From contig NZ_LFLT01000025.1 in assembly GCF_001189955.1 (NCBI RefSeq), positions 1-64,000 on the forward strand: a DNA stretch of 64,000 nt, read 5' to 3'. This document shows, piece by piece, positions 8,665-18,641 of this stretch. The notes beneath the pieces were generated by a model. That model did not search any database and was not told where the DNA came from. It was given only the letters and a program-made list of their open reading frames with translations. Numbering within the stretch: position 1 is the first letter of the stretch; every line of letters starts with the position of its first letter. Both the position numbers and the translations under genes were made by a program. This DNA is from Herbaspirillum chlorophenolicum (lineage in GTDB: Bacteria; Pseudomonadota; Gammaproteobacteria; Burkholderiales; Burkholderiaceae_D).

Positions 8665-9153
8665 TTATTCCTCTTCGTCGGTTGCCTGGCCCAGCTCTTC
8701 CAGGACGATGGACAGGTTCGCCATTTCGACCGCAACGCGGGCCGCGTCGGCGCCCTTCTCGGCCATGCGCACTTCAGCCTGTTCGTCGTTCTCGGTGGTC
8801 AGCACGGCGTTGGCAATGGGCACGCCGAAATCCAGGGCGATGCGGGTGATACCGGAGCCGGATTCATTGGAAACCAGCTCGAAGTGATAGGTTTCGCCGC
8901 GAATTACCGCGCCCAGCGCGATCAACGCATCGAACTGCTCGGTCTCGGCCATCTTCTGCAGGGCCAGCGGGATTTCCAGGGCGCCCGGCACGGTGACGTG
9001 CAGGATGTCCTCGTCGGATACGCCCAAATGCTTCAATTCGGCCAGGCAGGCCGCCAGCAGGCCATGGCAGACGTCTTCATTGAAGCGCGCCTGCACGATG
9101 CCGATGCGCAAGCTTTCGCCATTCAAATCCGCTTCAAAAGTTCCAATGGTCAT
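8665..9153 (-). CDS. ribH: 6,7-dimethyl-8-ribityllumazine synthase
   Basis: Condenses 3,4-dihydroxy-2-butanone 4-phosphate with the pyrimidine product of RibD to give lumazine, the penultimate step to riboflavin. The 162-residue protein carries the family blocks [38 protein letters not shown] and [13 protein letters not shown]; the conserved His of the GAVIRG.T.HF region is present. It lies 57 bases downstream of ribB on the same strand. A terminator follows directly. Confidence 0.97.
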   Translation of the reverse strand: MTIGTFEADLNGESLRIGIVQARFNEDVCHGLLAACLAELKHLGVSDEDILHVTVPGALEIPLALQKMAETEQFDALIALGAVIRGETYHFELVSNESGSGITRIALDFGVPIANAVLTTENDEQAEVRMAEKGADAARVAVEMANLSIVLEELGQATDEEE

Positions 9154-9210
9154 GGCTTTTCCTTATTAGGTTGTTGACTTGCGTGATTGCTGATTCTGTA
9201 CGTTCCGTAC

Positions 9211-10332
9211 TTATACGCCTTCGCGCGCCTGATAACCGGTCACTTCAAGCTTGAAGCCTGCCATGGACGGCATCTTGCGCGGACTGGCCAGGAGTTTCAT
9301 CTTGCACACGCCCAAATCCTTCAGAATCTGGGCGCCGATACCATAGGTACGCAAATCCAGGCGGTCGGCGCGAAGCGGCTTGGCGGCATTGGCGCCGCCA
9401 ACCTGGTTGAGCGCGCCGAACTGGTCGAACATCTGCTGGGCCGATTCTTCGCAATTGAGCAGCACCACCACGCCTCCCGGCGCCGCCTGTACCGCCTTCA
9501 TGGCGGCAGCCAGGTTCCACGAGTGCGTGGTGACTTCCGACTCCAGCAGATCGAGGATCGATACCGGCTGGTGTACCCGCACCAGCGTTTCCTGGCCCGG
9601 CTGGATAGCGCCGTGCACCAGCGCCAGATGCGCACCGCCGGACGGCGTGTCGCGGTAAGCAATTGCCTTGAAGTTGCCATGCACGGTCTGCATGTCGCGT
9701 TCGGCCACGCGCTCGATGATGCTCTCGTTGCGGCTGCGGTAGTGGATCAGGTCGGCAATCGTGCCGATCTTCAGGTTGTGCTTCTCGGCAAATTCCATCA
9801 GGTCCGGCAGGCGTGCCATGGTGCCGTCTTCCTTCAGGATCTCGCAGATCACGGCAGCCGGCGTCAGCCCGGCCATGGCGGTCAGGTCGCAACCGGCTTC
9901 GGTGTGGCCGGCACGCATCAGCACGCCGCCCTTTTGCGCGCGCAGCGGGAAGATGTGGCCCGGATTCACCAGGTCCGACGGTTTGGCGTGCTTGGCCGCA
10001 GCCACCTGGATGGTGCGTGCACGGTCGGCGGCGGAAATACCGGTGGTCACGCCTTCGGCCGCTTCGATCGAAACGGTGAAGTTGGTGCCGAACTGCGTAC
10101 CGTTGCGGCTGGACATCATTGGCAGGTCGAGCTGGTCGCAGTGTTCTTCGGTGAGCGTCAGGCACACCAGGCCGCGCGCATGCGTGACCATGAAATTGAT
10201 GGCTTCCGGCGTGACGAAATCGGTCGCCAGGATCAGATCGCCTTCGTTTTCGCGATCTTCTTCGTCGACCAGGATCACCATGCGTCCAGCACGGAGTTCT
10301 GCGACGATTTCTTCTGTTGTTGCGAGTGGCAT
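9211..10332 (-). CDS. ribB: 3,4-dihydroxy-2-butanone 4-phosphate synthase fused to a zinc-less GTP cyclohydrolase II-like domain
   Basis: The N-terminal half (about 1-200) is a complete DHBP synthase, converting ribulose 5-phosphate to the four-carbon riboflavin precursor. It has the acidic DEEDRENEGDLI loop, THARGLVCL, and HTEAGCDL. The C-terminal half (about 205-373) is homologous to GTP cyclohydrolase II but the zinc site is gone: where active RibA has a C-x10-C-x-C pattern after RVH, this protein reads RVHQPVSILDLLESEVTTHS with no cysteine. GTP cyclohydrolase activity is therefore not expected, matching the known variant called RibBX. A separate RibA is presumably elsewhere. The 373-residue length fits. 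It is the first gene of the ribB-ribH pair. Confidence 0.93.
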   Translation of the reverse strand: MPLATTEEIVAELRAGRMVILVDEEDRENEGDLILATDFVTPEAINFMVTHARGLVCLTLTEEHCDQLDLPMMSSRNGTQFGTNFTVSIEAAEGVTTGISAADRARTIQVAAAKHAKPSDLVNPGHIFPLRAQKGGVLMRAGHTEAGCDLTAMAGLTPAAVICEILKEDGTMARLPDLMEFAEKHNLKIGTIADLIHYRSRNESIIERVAERDMQTVHGNFKAIAYRDTPSGGAHLALVHGAIQPGQETLVRVHQPVSILDLLESEVTTHSWNLAAAMKAVQAAPGGVVVLLNCEESAQQMFDQFGALNQVGGANAAKPLRADRLDLRTYGIGAQILKDLGVCKMKLLASPRKMPSMAGFKLEVTGYQAREGV

Positions 10333-10411
10333 AAGTGGTTTCCCTGTTGGACCCGCTATTTTAAAGGATTTGCGCGGTCTTCCACGATGCCGGCAAGCGC
10401 CGGCGACGGTT

Positions 10412-11425
10412 TCATTGATATGCGGCAGCTTGCGTGCGCGCCAACGCTTCCTGCAACAGGGCCGGATCGCCGGATGCCAGCTTCTTGGAGTCGGACAAGG
10501 TCTGGCGGAACGCCCGCGCCCCCGGCACGCCGGCCAGCAGGCCCAGCATGTGGCGGGTCATGCTGTTCAAGCGCAGGCCACGGCCGTTGTCGCCGTGCAA
10601 TTCCAGCTGGCGTTGCATGTAAGGCAGCATGGCGGCGATCACCTCTTCGCGGCTTGGCTGGCGGCCGCCGTCCAGGCCCGGGTAATAACGCGCATCGAAG
10701 CCCGCCATCAGGTAAGGATTATGGTAGGCCTCGCGGCCCAGCATGACGCCGTCCACATGCTTCAGATGTTCGTCGATTTCGGGGGCGGTCTTGATACCGC
10801 CATTGATCAGGATCTCCAGCGCGGGGAAATCGCGCTTGAGCTGGTACGCGTAGTCATACTTGAGCGGCGGGATTTCACGGTTTTCCTTGGGGCTCAACCC
10901 CTTCAGGATGGCGTTGCGCGCGTGCACGATGAATGTCTTGCAACCCGCCTCGGCGATGGCGCCGACGAAATCGCGCACGAAGTCATAGGACTGCACGTCG
11001 TCGATGCCGATGCGGTGCTTCACGGTGACATCGATCGACACCGCGTCGCGCATGGCCTTGACGCAATCGGCCACCAGCGCCGGCTCGCCCATCAGGCAAG
11101 CGCCGAAAGCGCCCTTCTGCACCCGCTCGGATGGGCAACCGCAGTTCAAATTGATCTCGTCATAGCCCCATTGCTCGCCCAGCTTCGCGCTGTGCGCCAG
11201 GTCGGCCGGCTCGCTGCCGCCCAGTTGCAAGGCGACCGGGTGCTCTTCCTCATTGAAATCGAGGTGGCGCGGCACGTCTCCATGCAGCAGCGCCCCGGTG
11301 GTCACCATCTCGGTGTACAACCAGGTGTGGCGCGTGATCTGGCGATGGAAGACGCGGCAGTGCCGATCGGTCCAATCCATCATCGGGGCCACGCTGACAG
11401 TGCGTGGAGGCAAGTGTTTCTTCAT
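10412..11425 (-). CDS. dusA: tRNA-dihydrouridine(20/20a) synthase DusA
   Basis: FMN- and NADPH-dependent reduction of uridine 20/20a in the tRNA D-loop. The 337-residue product begins MKKHLPPRTVSVAPMMDWTD and carries the Dus signatures APMMDWTDRHCR, the catalytic-cysteine segment NLNCGCPS, and VKHRIGID. The C-terminal helical region (LNSMTRHMLGL) is the DusA type. The frame is open 32 codons further upstream, but only the ATG at 11425 starts at the family N-terminus. dusA is a known phage integration target in other bacteria; no prophage is present here. A possible structured leader lies upstream (11575-11650). Confidence 0.94.
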   Translation of the reverse strand: MKKHLPPRTVSVAPMMDWTDRHCRVFHRQITRHTWLYTEMVTTGALLHGDVPRHLDFNEEEHPVALQLGGSEPADLAHSAKLGEQWGYDEINLNCGCPSERVQKGAFGACLMGEPALVADCVKAMRDAVSIDVTVKHRIGIDDVQSYDFVRDFVGAIAEAGCKTFIVHARNAILKGLSPKENREIPPLKYDYAYQLKRDFPALEILINGGIKTAPEIDEHLKHVDGVMLGREAYHNPYLMAGFDARYYPGLDGGRQPSREEVIAAMLPYMQRQLELHGDNGRGLRLNSMTRHMLGLLAGVPGARAFRQTLSDSKKLASGDPALLQEALARTQAAAYQ

Positions 11426-11574
11426 GTGCTGAGAAATCGTAATCCGTAAATCGTTTCGGCTGCCAATGTGCGGTCCGGCCCACCGCATCTCCAGTGTCCG
11501 CGATGGCATCGCAGGCTGCAAGCAGGAGCCGCCATTCGGCGATCGCGTCAGTTCAAAGGGGCAAACCGGTGGGC

Positions 11575-11648
11575 AAATAGAAAGCCCGCAAGGCTTTCGC
11601 GTTGCGGGCTGGTGTCCCCTCTATCCTCTGTGAGATAGGATTTTTATA
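11575..11648 (-). ncRNA. Candidate small RNA or attenuated leader upstream of dusA
   Basis: On the minus strand a TATAAA box (plus 11643-11648; the -35 is poor) would start a transcript near 11636. It would carry a short CTATC/GATAG hairpin, then a 9-bp perfect stem AGCCCGCAA/TTGCGGGCT (11583-11591 with 11602-11610) followed by TTCTATTTG. That makes either a roughly 60-70-nt RNA or the start of the dusA leader. It matches no RNA family I recognise and the promoter is weak. Confidence 0.3.
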
Positions 11649-11841
11649 CTGCGGACACGATTCTGCACCACAAACCGACAGCCGTCATTTCGCATTGCAC
11701 AAAAATAGTGCTACGGAAATAACAAATAACCACGCCGCCAGCAGAAATGACTTTCCGGCGGCCACCAGGCAAGCTGATATTGGCAGCCGCCCCTCCAATA
11801 ACAGCGCCGCAGACGTCTCGGCATGCTGCCGGGAGCGCGGC

Positions 11842-11874
11842 AAAAAAAAAAGCCCACAACCGAAGTTGCGGGCT
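11842..11874 (-). terminator. Intrinsic terminator after typA
   Basis: On the minus strand a 10-bp stem (11865-11874 with 11851-11860, one A-C mismatch) closed by a TTCG loop is followed by nine or more T (plus 11842-11850). It lies about 165 bases past the typA stop, which is far but on the right strand with nothing between. Confidence 0.8.
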
Positions 11875-12040
11875 TGAATCCAATTCTTTAGGAGGAAATT
11901 GGAGGAGACAGGTGTAACTATATGGCAGCGCATCATAGCTGTCTGCTTTATTATGCTGATATCAGGTATTCACAAAAAAGATATCAGCGCAGACCTGCCC
12001 CGCTCCAACGACAACCGCATGCGGCTGCCGCTTCCCCGCA

Positions 12041-13882
12041 TTAAATCGATTCTTCGCGCGATGCCTTCTTGCGCTCGTGTTCCTTCAGGTGACGCTTGCG
12101 CAGGCGAATGCTCTTCGGCGTCACTTCGACCAGCTCGTCGTCCTCAATGAATTCGACCGCGTATTCCAGGTTCAGCTCGATCGGCGGCACCAGGCGCACC
12201 GCTTCGTCGGTACCGGAAGCGCGCACGTTGGTCAGCTGCTTGCCCTTGATCGGGTTCACAACCAGGTCGTTGTCACGCGAGTGGATACCGATGATCATGC
12301 CCTCGTAGACCGGGTCGTTGTGGCTGACGAACATGCGGCCGCGATCCTGCAGCTTCCACAGTGCGTAGGCCACGGCGGCGCCGTCGTCCTGCGAGATCAG
12401 CACTCCGTTACGACGGCCGGCCAGTTCGCCCTTGGTGGTATCAACCGCCTTGTAGTCGTCGAACACGTGGCTCATCAGGCCGGTGCCGCGGGTCAGGGTC
12501 ATAAATTCGCCCTGGAAACCGATCAGACCACGCGCCGGAATGTGGTATTCCAGGCGCACACGGCCCTTGCCGTCCGGCTCCATGTTCTGCAGGTCGCCAC
12601 GGCGACGGCCCAGCTCTTCCATGACGCCACCCTGATGGGTTTCTTCGACGTCGACGGTCAGGTTTTCGTACGGCTCTTCACGCACGCCATCAACCATACG
12701 GAACACCACGCGCGGACGCGAGACGGCCAGCTCGAAACCTTCGCGGCGCATGTTTTCGATCAGGATGGTCAGGTGCAGTTCGCCGCGACCCGACACTTCG
12801 TAGGTCGAGTCGTCGTTCTCGGCTTGCACCACGCGCAGTGCCATGTTGGACTTCAGTTCCTTTTCCAGGCGATCGCGGATCTGGCGGGTAGTGACGAACT
12901 TGCCTTCGCGGCCAGCCAGCGGCGAGGTGTTGACCATGAAGTTCATGGTCAGGGTCGGTTCATCAACCTTCAGCATCGGCAGGCCATTGGGCGCATCCGG
13001 CGCACAGATGGTGGAGCCGATACCAATTTCTTCGATACCGTTGATCAACACGATGTCGCCTGCCAATGCCTCTTCGGCCAGCACGCGCTCCAGCCCCTTG
13101 AAGGTCAGCACCTGGTTGATGCGCGCCTTGGTCGGCTTATCATTGGGACCGTTCATCCAGACCACGTCCTGACCGCCCTTGACGCGACCGGCGAGGATAC
13201 GGCCGACGCCGATCTTGCCGACGTAGGACGAGTATTCCAACGAAGTGATCTGCAGTTGCAGCGGTGCGTTCGGGTCATCTTCACGCGCCGGCACGTACTT
13301 CAGGACGGCGTCGAACAGCGGCTCCATCGTGCCTTCGCGCACGTCCGGGGTGAGGCCGGCATAACCGTTCAGGCCCGACGCGTAGATCACCGGGAAGTCC
13401 AGTTGCTCTTCGGTGGCGCCCAGCTTGTCGAACAGTTCGAAAGTGGCGTTGATGGCCCACTCGGCGCGCGCGCCCGGACGGTCGATCTTGTTGAGGACCA
13501 CGATGGGCTTCAAGCCCAGCGCCAGCGCCTTGCGGGTGACGAAACGGGTCTGCGGCATCGGGCCTTCCTGGGCATCAACCAGCAGCAGCACGCTGTCGAC
13601 CATCGACAGCACGCGCTCGACCTCACCGCCGAAGTCGGCGTGGCCCGGGGTGTCTACGATGTTGATGTGGGTCCCCTTGTACTCCACCGCGCAGTTCTTC
13701 GACAGGATCGTGATGCCACGTTCCTTTTCGATGTCGTTCGAGTCCATCACGCGGTTATCGACCTGCTGGTTGTCGCGGAAGGTGCCGGACTGGCGCAGCA
13801 GTTGGTCGACCAGGGTGGTTTTGCCGTGGTCAACGTGGGCAATGATGGCGATGTTGCGAATTGCGCGGATATTGTTTGACAT
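12041..13882 (-). CDS. typA: Ribosome-associated GTPase BipA/TypA
   Basis: Translational GTPase that binds the ribosome and supports 50S assembly and growth under cold or stress. The 613-residue protein has the G1 loop AHVDHGKTT near residues 15-23, G2 around ERGITI, G3 DTPGHADF, and G4 NKIDRP. EF-G-like domains follow, and then the BipA-specific C-terminal region with [10 protein letters not shown] and [11 protein letters not shown]. Length matches the family (about 605-615). It has its own promoter candidate directly upstream and a terminator downstream, so it is probably a single-gene unit after the rimP-truB operon. Confidence 0.97.
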   Translation of the reverse strand: MSNNIRAIRNIAIIAHVDHGKTTLVDQLLRQSGTFRDNQQVDNRVMDSNDIEKERGITILSKNCAVEYKGTHINIVDTPGHADFGGEVERVLSMVDSVLLLVDAQEGPMPQTRFVTRKALALGLKPIVVLNKIDRPGARAEWAINATFELFDKLGATEEQLDFPVIYASGLNGYAGLTPDVREGTMEPLFDAVLKYVPAREDDPNAPLQLQITSLEYSSYVGKIGVGRILAGRVKGGQDVVWMNGPNDKPTKARINQVLTFKGLERVLAEEALAGDIVLINGIEEIGIGSTICAPDAPNGLPMLKVDEPTLTMNFMVNTSPLAGREGKFVTTRQIRDRLEKELKSNMALRVVQAENDDSTYEVSGRGELHLTILIENMRREGFELAVSRPRVVFRMVDGVREEPYENLTVDVEETHQGGVMEELGRRRGDLQNMEPDGKGRVRLEYHIPARGLIGFQGEFMTLTRGTGLMSHVFDDYKAVDTTKGELAGRRNGVLISQDDGAAVAYALWKLQDRGRMFVSHNDPVYEGMIIGIHSRDNDLVVNPIKGKQLTNVRASGTDEAVRLVPPIELNLEYAVEFIEDDELVEVTPKSIRLRKRHLKEHERKKASREESI

Positions 13883-13920
13883 GGTGAATGTAGGTTGATG
13901 CCGATTCTTGGAAGGCGCGC

Positions 13921-13926
13921 ATTATA
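13921..13926 (-). promoter_or_regulatory. -10 box of the typA promoter
   Basis: A perfect TATAAT on the minus strand, 39 bases before the typA ATG. A matching -35 is not clear (AAATTT at 17 bases), so only the -10 is called. Confidence 0.5.
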
Positions 13927-14055
13927 GCATGCTGCGCCGCATGAAATTTAAAAAGACCTGTATTTTCAACGGCTTGCCGCCCATCCGCGACAACCGCGAA
14001 TGGCGCGGCAGAAACCGCTTTACTGCCCATTTGCATCCTCCGCCAGAGCGCTTGC

Positions 14056-15072
14056 TCAGACGGTGGACACCAATCGTTCCGGCGCCAGGATGGCGTATTC
14101 CTGCAACAAGCCGGTCCCCAGCAGACAACCGTCGGAAACACGGTAAACCCGCACCCGGCCGGTTTGTTCCGGCACCGCGACGCCTTCCTTGCCCAAGGCC
14201 AGCCGCTGGCCATGCAGAAAACGGCGCGCCAGTTCATCCGGCAGTTGTACGGCCGCAAAACTCTGCAGCAAACCGTCCACCGGCAACAGCATGTCCTTGC
14301 GCTGCGCCACTTCGCCAGCCGCGTCGAGCTGTTCCAGCGTCACGGCGCCTTCCAGTGTCAGCGGGCCGACGCCGGTACGGCGCAATGCATTCAGGTGTGC
14401 GCCGCAACCCAGCGCCTCGCCGATGTCCTCGCCCAGCACGCGAATATACGTTCCCTTGCTGCAAGTGACGCGGATGGTCAGCATCGGCGCCTGGTAGGCC
14501 AGCATCTCCAGATGATGGATGGTGACCTCGCGCGCCTCGCGCTCCAGCGTGATGCCGGCGCGCGCGTATTCGTACAAAGGCTTGCCGTCGCGTTTCAGGG
14601 CTGAGTGCATGGGCGGCACCTGGCGGATGTCGCCGCGATACTGCGCCAGTGCCGCTTCAATCTGTTCGGCCCCGACCTCGACGGCGTGCTCGCCGATGAC
14701 CTGGCCTTCGGTATCGCCGGTGTCGGTCTTGATACCCAGATGAACGACGGCCTCATAGGTCTTGTCGGACTCCAGCAAATCTTGCGAGAACTTGGTGGCT
14801 TCGCCGAAGCACAACGGCAACAAGCCCGTGGCAAACGGATCAAGGGTGCCTGTATGCCCGGCCTTGGGCGCATTGAGCATGCGCTTGGCGCGGATCAGGG
14901 CATCGTTGCTGGAGAGGCCTGCCGGCTTGTCCAGCAGCAGCACGCCGTGCACCGGCACCCGCGGTGGGCGCGGTACGCGTGCCGCCTGAGCCGGGCGTTT
15001 CTTGCGTTCGCTATCCTGCTCTTGCGTTGCCTGGGTAGAGGACGATTCGTCCGCCGGTATGTTGTCTGCCAT
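14056..15072 (-). CDS. truB: tRNA pseudouridine(55) synthase TruB
   Basis: Isomerises U55 in the T-loop of tRNA. The 338-residue product begins with a 45-residue basic, Gln/Arg/Pro-rich extension, then the catalytic domain with GVLLLDKPAGLSSND and the active-site aspartate in GHTGTLDPFATGLLP (near residue 75). A TruB C-terminal region and a PUA-like end follow. The ATG at 15072 was chosen from several in-frame starts; upstream sequence is not conserved in character. It lies 130 bases after rbfA, the last gene of the rimP-nusA-infB-rbfA-truB operon. Confidence 0.95.
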   Translation of the reverse strand: MADNIPADESSSTQATQEQDSERKKRPAQAARVPRPPRVPVHGVLLLDKPAGLSSNDALIRAKRMLNAPKAGHTGTLDPFATGLLPLCFGEATKFSQDLLESDKTYEAVVHLGIKTDTGDTEGQVIGEHAVEVGAEQIEAALAQYRGDIRQVPPMHSALKRDGKPLYEYARAGITLEREAREVTIHHLEMLAYQAPMLTIRVTCSKGTYIRVLGEDIGEALGCGAHLNALRRTGVGPLTLEGAVTLEQLDAAGEVAQRKDMLLPVDGLLQSFAAVQLPDELARRFLHGQRLALGKEGVAVPEQTGRVRVYRVSDGCLLGTGLLQEYAILAPERLVSTV

Positions 15073-15202
15073 GTGATGGGCGGCCGGCCTGTGAGCTACG
15101 TCGAGCGCCAGGCGATGCTGGGCGTTCGCGGCCGGGCCGGCCAATTGATATCGTCAATGAATGCAGCGGTACCTGACCGCACGAGGCATGGAACGCAAAG
15201 CC

Positions 15203-15595
15203 TCAGGCTTCGTCGTCCGCGTCCTTGGCGCGCGTGGCATTGGCTTCGTCGATCAGGCGCGACATTTCAATGCCGCGTGCGGTCGAGTTGTCGTGCACGA
15301 AATGCAGTTCCGGCAAGGTATGGATAGTCAGCCTGCGGCCCAACTGGGTACGCAGGAACCCTGCCGCCTTGTGCAGGCCTGCCAGCGTGTTCTTCACTGC
15401 CTCGGGATTGTCCACCAGCGTGGTGAAGAAGATCTTGGCGTGCGCATAGTCAGGCGTGACCTGCACTTCGGTAATGGTGATCATCCCTACGCGCGGATCC
15501 TTCAATTCGAAGGCGATCAATTCCGCCAAATCACGCTGGATCTGGTCGGCGACGCGCAAGCCGCGCCCGGGGATGGATTTGCTGTGTTTTGCCAT
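15203..15595 (-). CDS. rbfA: 30S ribosome-binding factor RbfA
   Basis: Assists late 30S maturation by binding near 16S rRNA helix 1; cold-shock induced in E. coli. The 130-residue protein shows the KH-like fold features [45 protein letters not shown] and an acidic, Ala/Asp-rich tail. The ATG at 15595 has no Shine-Dalgarno sequence. It lies inside a small hairpin (ATTGTT/AACAAT, 15594-15611) and downstream of alternative larger hairpins, suggesting translational or attenuation control. It sits 144 bases after infB. Confidence 0.94.
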   Translation of the reverse strand: MAKHSKSIPGRGLRVADQIQRDLAELIAFELKDPRVGMITITEVQVTPDYAHAKIFFTTLVDNPEAVKNTLAGLHKAAGFLRTQLGRRLTIHTLPELHFVHDNSTARGIEMSRLIDEANATRAKDADDEA

Positions 15596-15727
15596 TGTTC
15601 AAAAAAACAATCCGCCGGTGGCTTCACGGGAAACTCCCGCATTGCTGCGACGGATGTTGCTGTTGCTTGTTGGAGCGCGTTGTTGGTGCGCATTTTCTGC
15701 GCAGCCACCGGCGGGATGATCCCGCCG
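15594..15727 (-). promoter_or_regulatory. Structured infB-rbfA spacer with alternative hairpins
   Basis: In the minus-strand RNA, three segments can pair in two exclusive ways. CGGCGGGA (15727-15720) pairs with TCCCGCCG (15716-15709). Alternatively CCGCCGGTGGCT (15714-15703) pairs perfectly over 12 bp with AGCCACCGGCGG (15623-15612), which is followed by ATTG and seven T. A third stem (ATTGTT with AACAAT) covers the rbfA start codon. The layout resembles an attenuator; function is inferred. Confidence 0.45.
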
Positions 15728-15739
15728 ATGGCCCCGGAA

Positions 15740-18589
15740 TTACAGCGTACGCGCCACTTCCTGCACTTCGAAGATTTCGAGCTGGTCGCCCACTTCGATG
15801 TCGTTGTAGCCCTTGAGCGAGAGACCGCACTCGAAGCCCGACTTGACTTCCTTGACGTCGTCCTTGAAGCGCTTGAGCGAATCCAGTTCGCCGGTCCACA
15901 CCACCACGTTGTTGCGCAGCAGGCGGACTTGGGAACCGCGCTTGACCAGGCCTTCCAGCACGTAGCAGCCCGCGATCGAACCGACCTTGCTGACCACGAA
16001 GACTTGGCGGATTTCCACCAGGCCCAGCGCCTGTTCGCGCTTTTCCGGCGCCAGCATGCCCGACATCGCCGCCTTCACCTCGTCCACCGCATCGTAAATG
16101 ATGTTGTAGTAACGGATGTCGACGCCGTTGGCTTCGGCCAGCTTGCGTGCGGATGCGTCGGCACGGGTGTTGAAGCCGATGATGACCGCCTTCGATGCCA
16201 CCGCGAGGTTGACGTCGTTTTCGGTAATGCCGCCAACGGCCGCATGCACCACCTGGACGCGAACTTCCGCGTTGGACAGTTTCTGCAGCGATTGCACCAG
16301 CGCTTCCTGCGAACCTTGCACGTCGGTCTTGATGATCATCGGCAGGTTCTTGACCTCGCCTTCGCTCATCTGTTCGAACATGTTTTCCAGCTTGGCGGCC
16401 TGCTGCTTGGCCAGCTTGACGTCGCGGAACTTTCCTTGGCGGAACAGGCCGATTTCGCGCGCCTTGCGTTCGTCGGTCATGACCAGCACTTCTTCACCGG
16501 CCGACGGCACTTCCGTCAGGCCTTGAATCTCGACCGGAATCGACGGACCGGCTTCGCTGATGTTCTTGCCGTTCTCGTCCAGCATGGCGCGCACGCGGCC
16601 ATAGGCGGAACCAGCCAGCACGACGTCGCCGCGCTTCAAGGTACCGGACTGCACCAGAATCGTCGCCACCGGGCCACGGCCCTTGTCCAGCTTGGCTTCG
16701 ATCACTAGGCCACGGGCCGGTACATCGATCGGCGCGGTCAGTTCCAGCACTTCGGCTTGCAGCAGGACGTTTTCCAGCAGCGAGTCGATGCCTTCACCGG
16801 TCTTGGCCGATACCGTGATGAACGGTGCATCGCCGCCGTATTCTTCCGGCACCACTTCTTCCGCAATCAGTTCCTGCTTGACGCGGTCGGGGTTGGCGCC
16901 CGGCTTGTCGATCTTGTTGATCGCCACCACCAGCGGCACGCCACCGGCCTTCGCGTGAGCGATCGCTTCCTTGGTCTGCGGCATCACGCCGTCGTCGGCC
17001 GCCACCACCAAGATGACGATATCAGTCGCCTTGGCGCCACGGGCACGCATCGCGGTAAACGCTTCGTGGCCCGGGGTATCCAGGAAGGTGATCATGCCGC
17101 GCGGGGTTTCCACGTGGTATGCACCGATGTGCTGGGTAATGCCGCCGGCTTCGCCCGACGCAACCTTGGTGCGGCGGATGTAGTCCAGCAGCGAGGTCTT
17201 GCCGTGGTCGACGTGGCCCATCACGGTCACCACCGGAGCGCGCGGCAGCGCTTCGGCGTCCGTGTGCTCTTCGCCTTCGACCAGCAATGCTTCCGGATCG
17301 TCCAGCTTGGCGGCATGTGCGCGATGGCCCATTTCCTCGACCACGATCATCGCGGTTTCCTGGTCCAGCACCTGGTTGATAGTGACCATCTGGCCCAGCT
17401 TCATCAGGTGCTTGATAACCTCAGATGCCTTGACTGCCATCTTGTGCGCCACTTCGGCCACGGTGATGGTTTCCGGCACGTACACATCGTGCACCACGGC
17501 TTCGGTCGGCACCTGGAAATTGCTTTCGCGCTGGTCGTCGCCATGCGAATGGCGACGGCCCTTGGGGCCCGAGCGCCAGCCGTCGCGGCCACCGCCGGCG
17601 CCGGTCGCGCCACGGGCCTTCATGCCGGTGCCGCGCTTCTTGGCGTCGTCCTGCCAGGTCGAGGAGACATTGGCCGACTTGATCGACTTCTTGTCCGCCG
17701 CGACTACCGGCTTCTTGTCCGCTGGCTTGTCGCCCGGCTTCTTGTCCGCCGGCTTGTGCAACGTGCCTTCCGATGTCTTGGCCGCAGCAGCCGGCGCCGG
17801 TTCGGGCGCCTTCACGGCCTTGCGCGGCGCATTCATCATAGCCTTGATCTGGGCCACTTCATCTTCTACCGCCTTGCGTGCACGCTCGGCAGCGGCAGCG
17901 CGTTCAGCCGCCACCTTGGCGACTTCAGCAGCCTTCTTCTTGGCCTCTTCGGCGGCAGCGCGCTTCTTTTCTTCCTCGGCCGGGTTCGGCGCGGGCTGTG
18001 CAGCCTGCGTGCCAGCCTTGGCCTTCTCGGCTTCAACTGCAGCCTCAGCGGCCGCGCGTGCGGCTTCCGCCTCGGCGGCTTCGCGGGCACGCTGCTGCTC
18101 CAATTCAGCAGCCTGCGCCTGGGCGGCACGTTCTGCTTCCAGTTGCGCCAGACGCTCTTCCTGGGCCTTCAATTCGACCTGACGGCGAGCTTCCTCTTCC
18201 TGACGCGCCTGCACCTCGGCCGGAGTTTCGGCCTGCTCGTGCGGAACCGCCGCGGCACGCGCCGAAGCTTCTTCCGCCGCCGGTTCGTCGCGTTTGATGA
18301 AAGTGCGCTTCTTGCGCACTTCCACCTGGATCGTGCGCGATTTGCCGGTCGCATCGGCCTGCTTGATCTCGGTCGTTTCCTTGCGGGTCAGCGTGATCTT
18401 TTTCTTCTCGCCTTCGGGCGAAGCGCCACGCGCACGGCGCAGGTGTTCAAGCAGACGGTCCTTGTCTTCCTTCGACAGGGCGTCGGATTCGGAGCTCTTT
18501 TCGACCCCGGCCGAACGCAGCTGGGTCAACAGCAGATCAGCGGGCATTTTCAGCTCGGTGGCAAATTGGGCAACGTTGGTACTCGCCAT
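15740..18589 (-). CDS. infB: Translation initiation factor IF-2
   Basis: GTPase that brings fMet-tRNA to the 30S subunit and promotes subunit joining. The 949-residue protein starts with an IF2-N domain ([20 protein letters not shown]). A long Ala/Glu/Lys/Arg-rich, probably coiled or disordered region runs from about residue 90 to 340, followed by a second IF2-N-like segment. The G domain has [15 protein letters not shown] near residue 455, DTPGHEAF and NKIDKPGA. Domains II-IV follow, with the late initiator-tRNA binding part [15 protein letters not shown]. Length is normal for Burkholderiales IF-2. It is 52 bases downstream of nusA. Confidence 0.97.
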   Translation of the reverse strand: MASTNVAQFATELKMPADLLLTQLRSAGVEKSSESDALSKEDKDRLLEHLRRARGASPEGEKKKITLTRKETTEIKQADATGKSRTIQVEVRKKRTFIKRDEPAAEEASARAAAVPHEQAETPAEVQARQEEEARRQVELKAQEERLAQLEAERAAQAQAAELEQQRAREAAEAEAARAAAEAAVEAEKAKAGTQAAQPAPNPAEEEKKRAAAEEAKKKAAEVAKVAAERAAAAERARKAVEDEVAQIKAMMNAPRKAVKAPEPAPAAAAKTSEGTLHKPADKKPGDKPADKKPVVAADKKSIKSANVSSTWQDDAKKRGTGMKARGATGAGGGRDGWRSGPKGRRHSHGDDQRESNFQVPTEAVVHDVYVPETITVAEVAHKMAVKASEVIKHLMKLGQMVTINQVLDQETAMIVVEEMGHRAHAAKLDDPEALLVEGEEHTDAEALPRAPVVTVMGHVDHGKTSLLDYIRRTKVASGEAGGITQHIGAYHVETPRGMITFLDTPGHEAFTAMRARGAKATDIVILVVAADDGVMPQTKEAIAHAKAGGVPLVVAINKIDKPGANPDRVKQELIAEEVVPEEYGGDAPFITVSAKTGEGIDSLLENVLLQAEVLELTAPIDVPARGLVIEAKLDKGRGPVATILVQSGTLKRGDVVLAGSAYGRVRAMLDENGKNISEAGPSIPVEIQGLTEVPSAGEEVLVMTDERKAREIGLFRQGKFRDVKLAKQQAAKLENMFEQMSEGEVKNLPMIIKTDVQGSQEALVQSLQKLSNAEVRVQVVHAAVGGITENDVNLAVASKAVIIGFNTRADASARKLAEANGVDIRYYNIIYDAVDEVKAAMSGMLAPEKREQALGLVEIRQVFVVSKVGSIAGCYVLEGLVKRGSQVRLLRNNVVVWTGELDSLKRFKDDVKEVKSGFECGLSLKGYNDIEVGDQLEIFEVQEVARTL

Positions 18590-18641
18590 TCAGTCCTCTT
18601 TTCTATGTGGCTCGGCAGATGATGTGAAGTGATGCGAAGCC

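Larger units (their letters stand above)
11426..12040. other. 615-bp intergenic region between typA and dusA
   Basis: I see no convincing protein-coding gene; the open frames across it lack family character and start signals. It contains the typA terminator (11842-11874) and a second minus-strand hairpin (11583-11610), preceded by a possible promoter -10 element (TATAAA, plus 11643-11648). Between 11650 and 11840 I recognise nothing. Confidence 0.5.

Noticed and set aside
10412-12040. Prophage or integrative element at dusA
   Set aside because: dusA is a common integration target, but no integrase, att duplication or phage gene is present on either side.
12077-13879. 600-codon open frame opposite typA, and similar long ones opposite infB, nusA, rluB and fadE
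   Set aside because: All are antisense shadows of well-recognised genes; composition is His/Gln/Arg-rich and no family motif is present.
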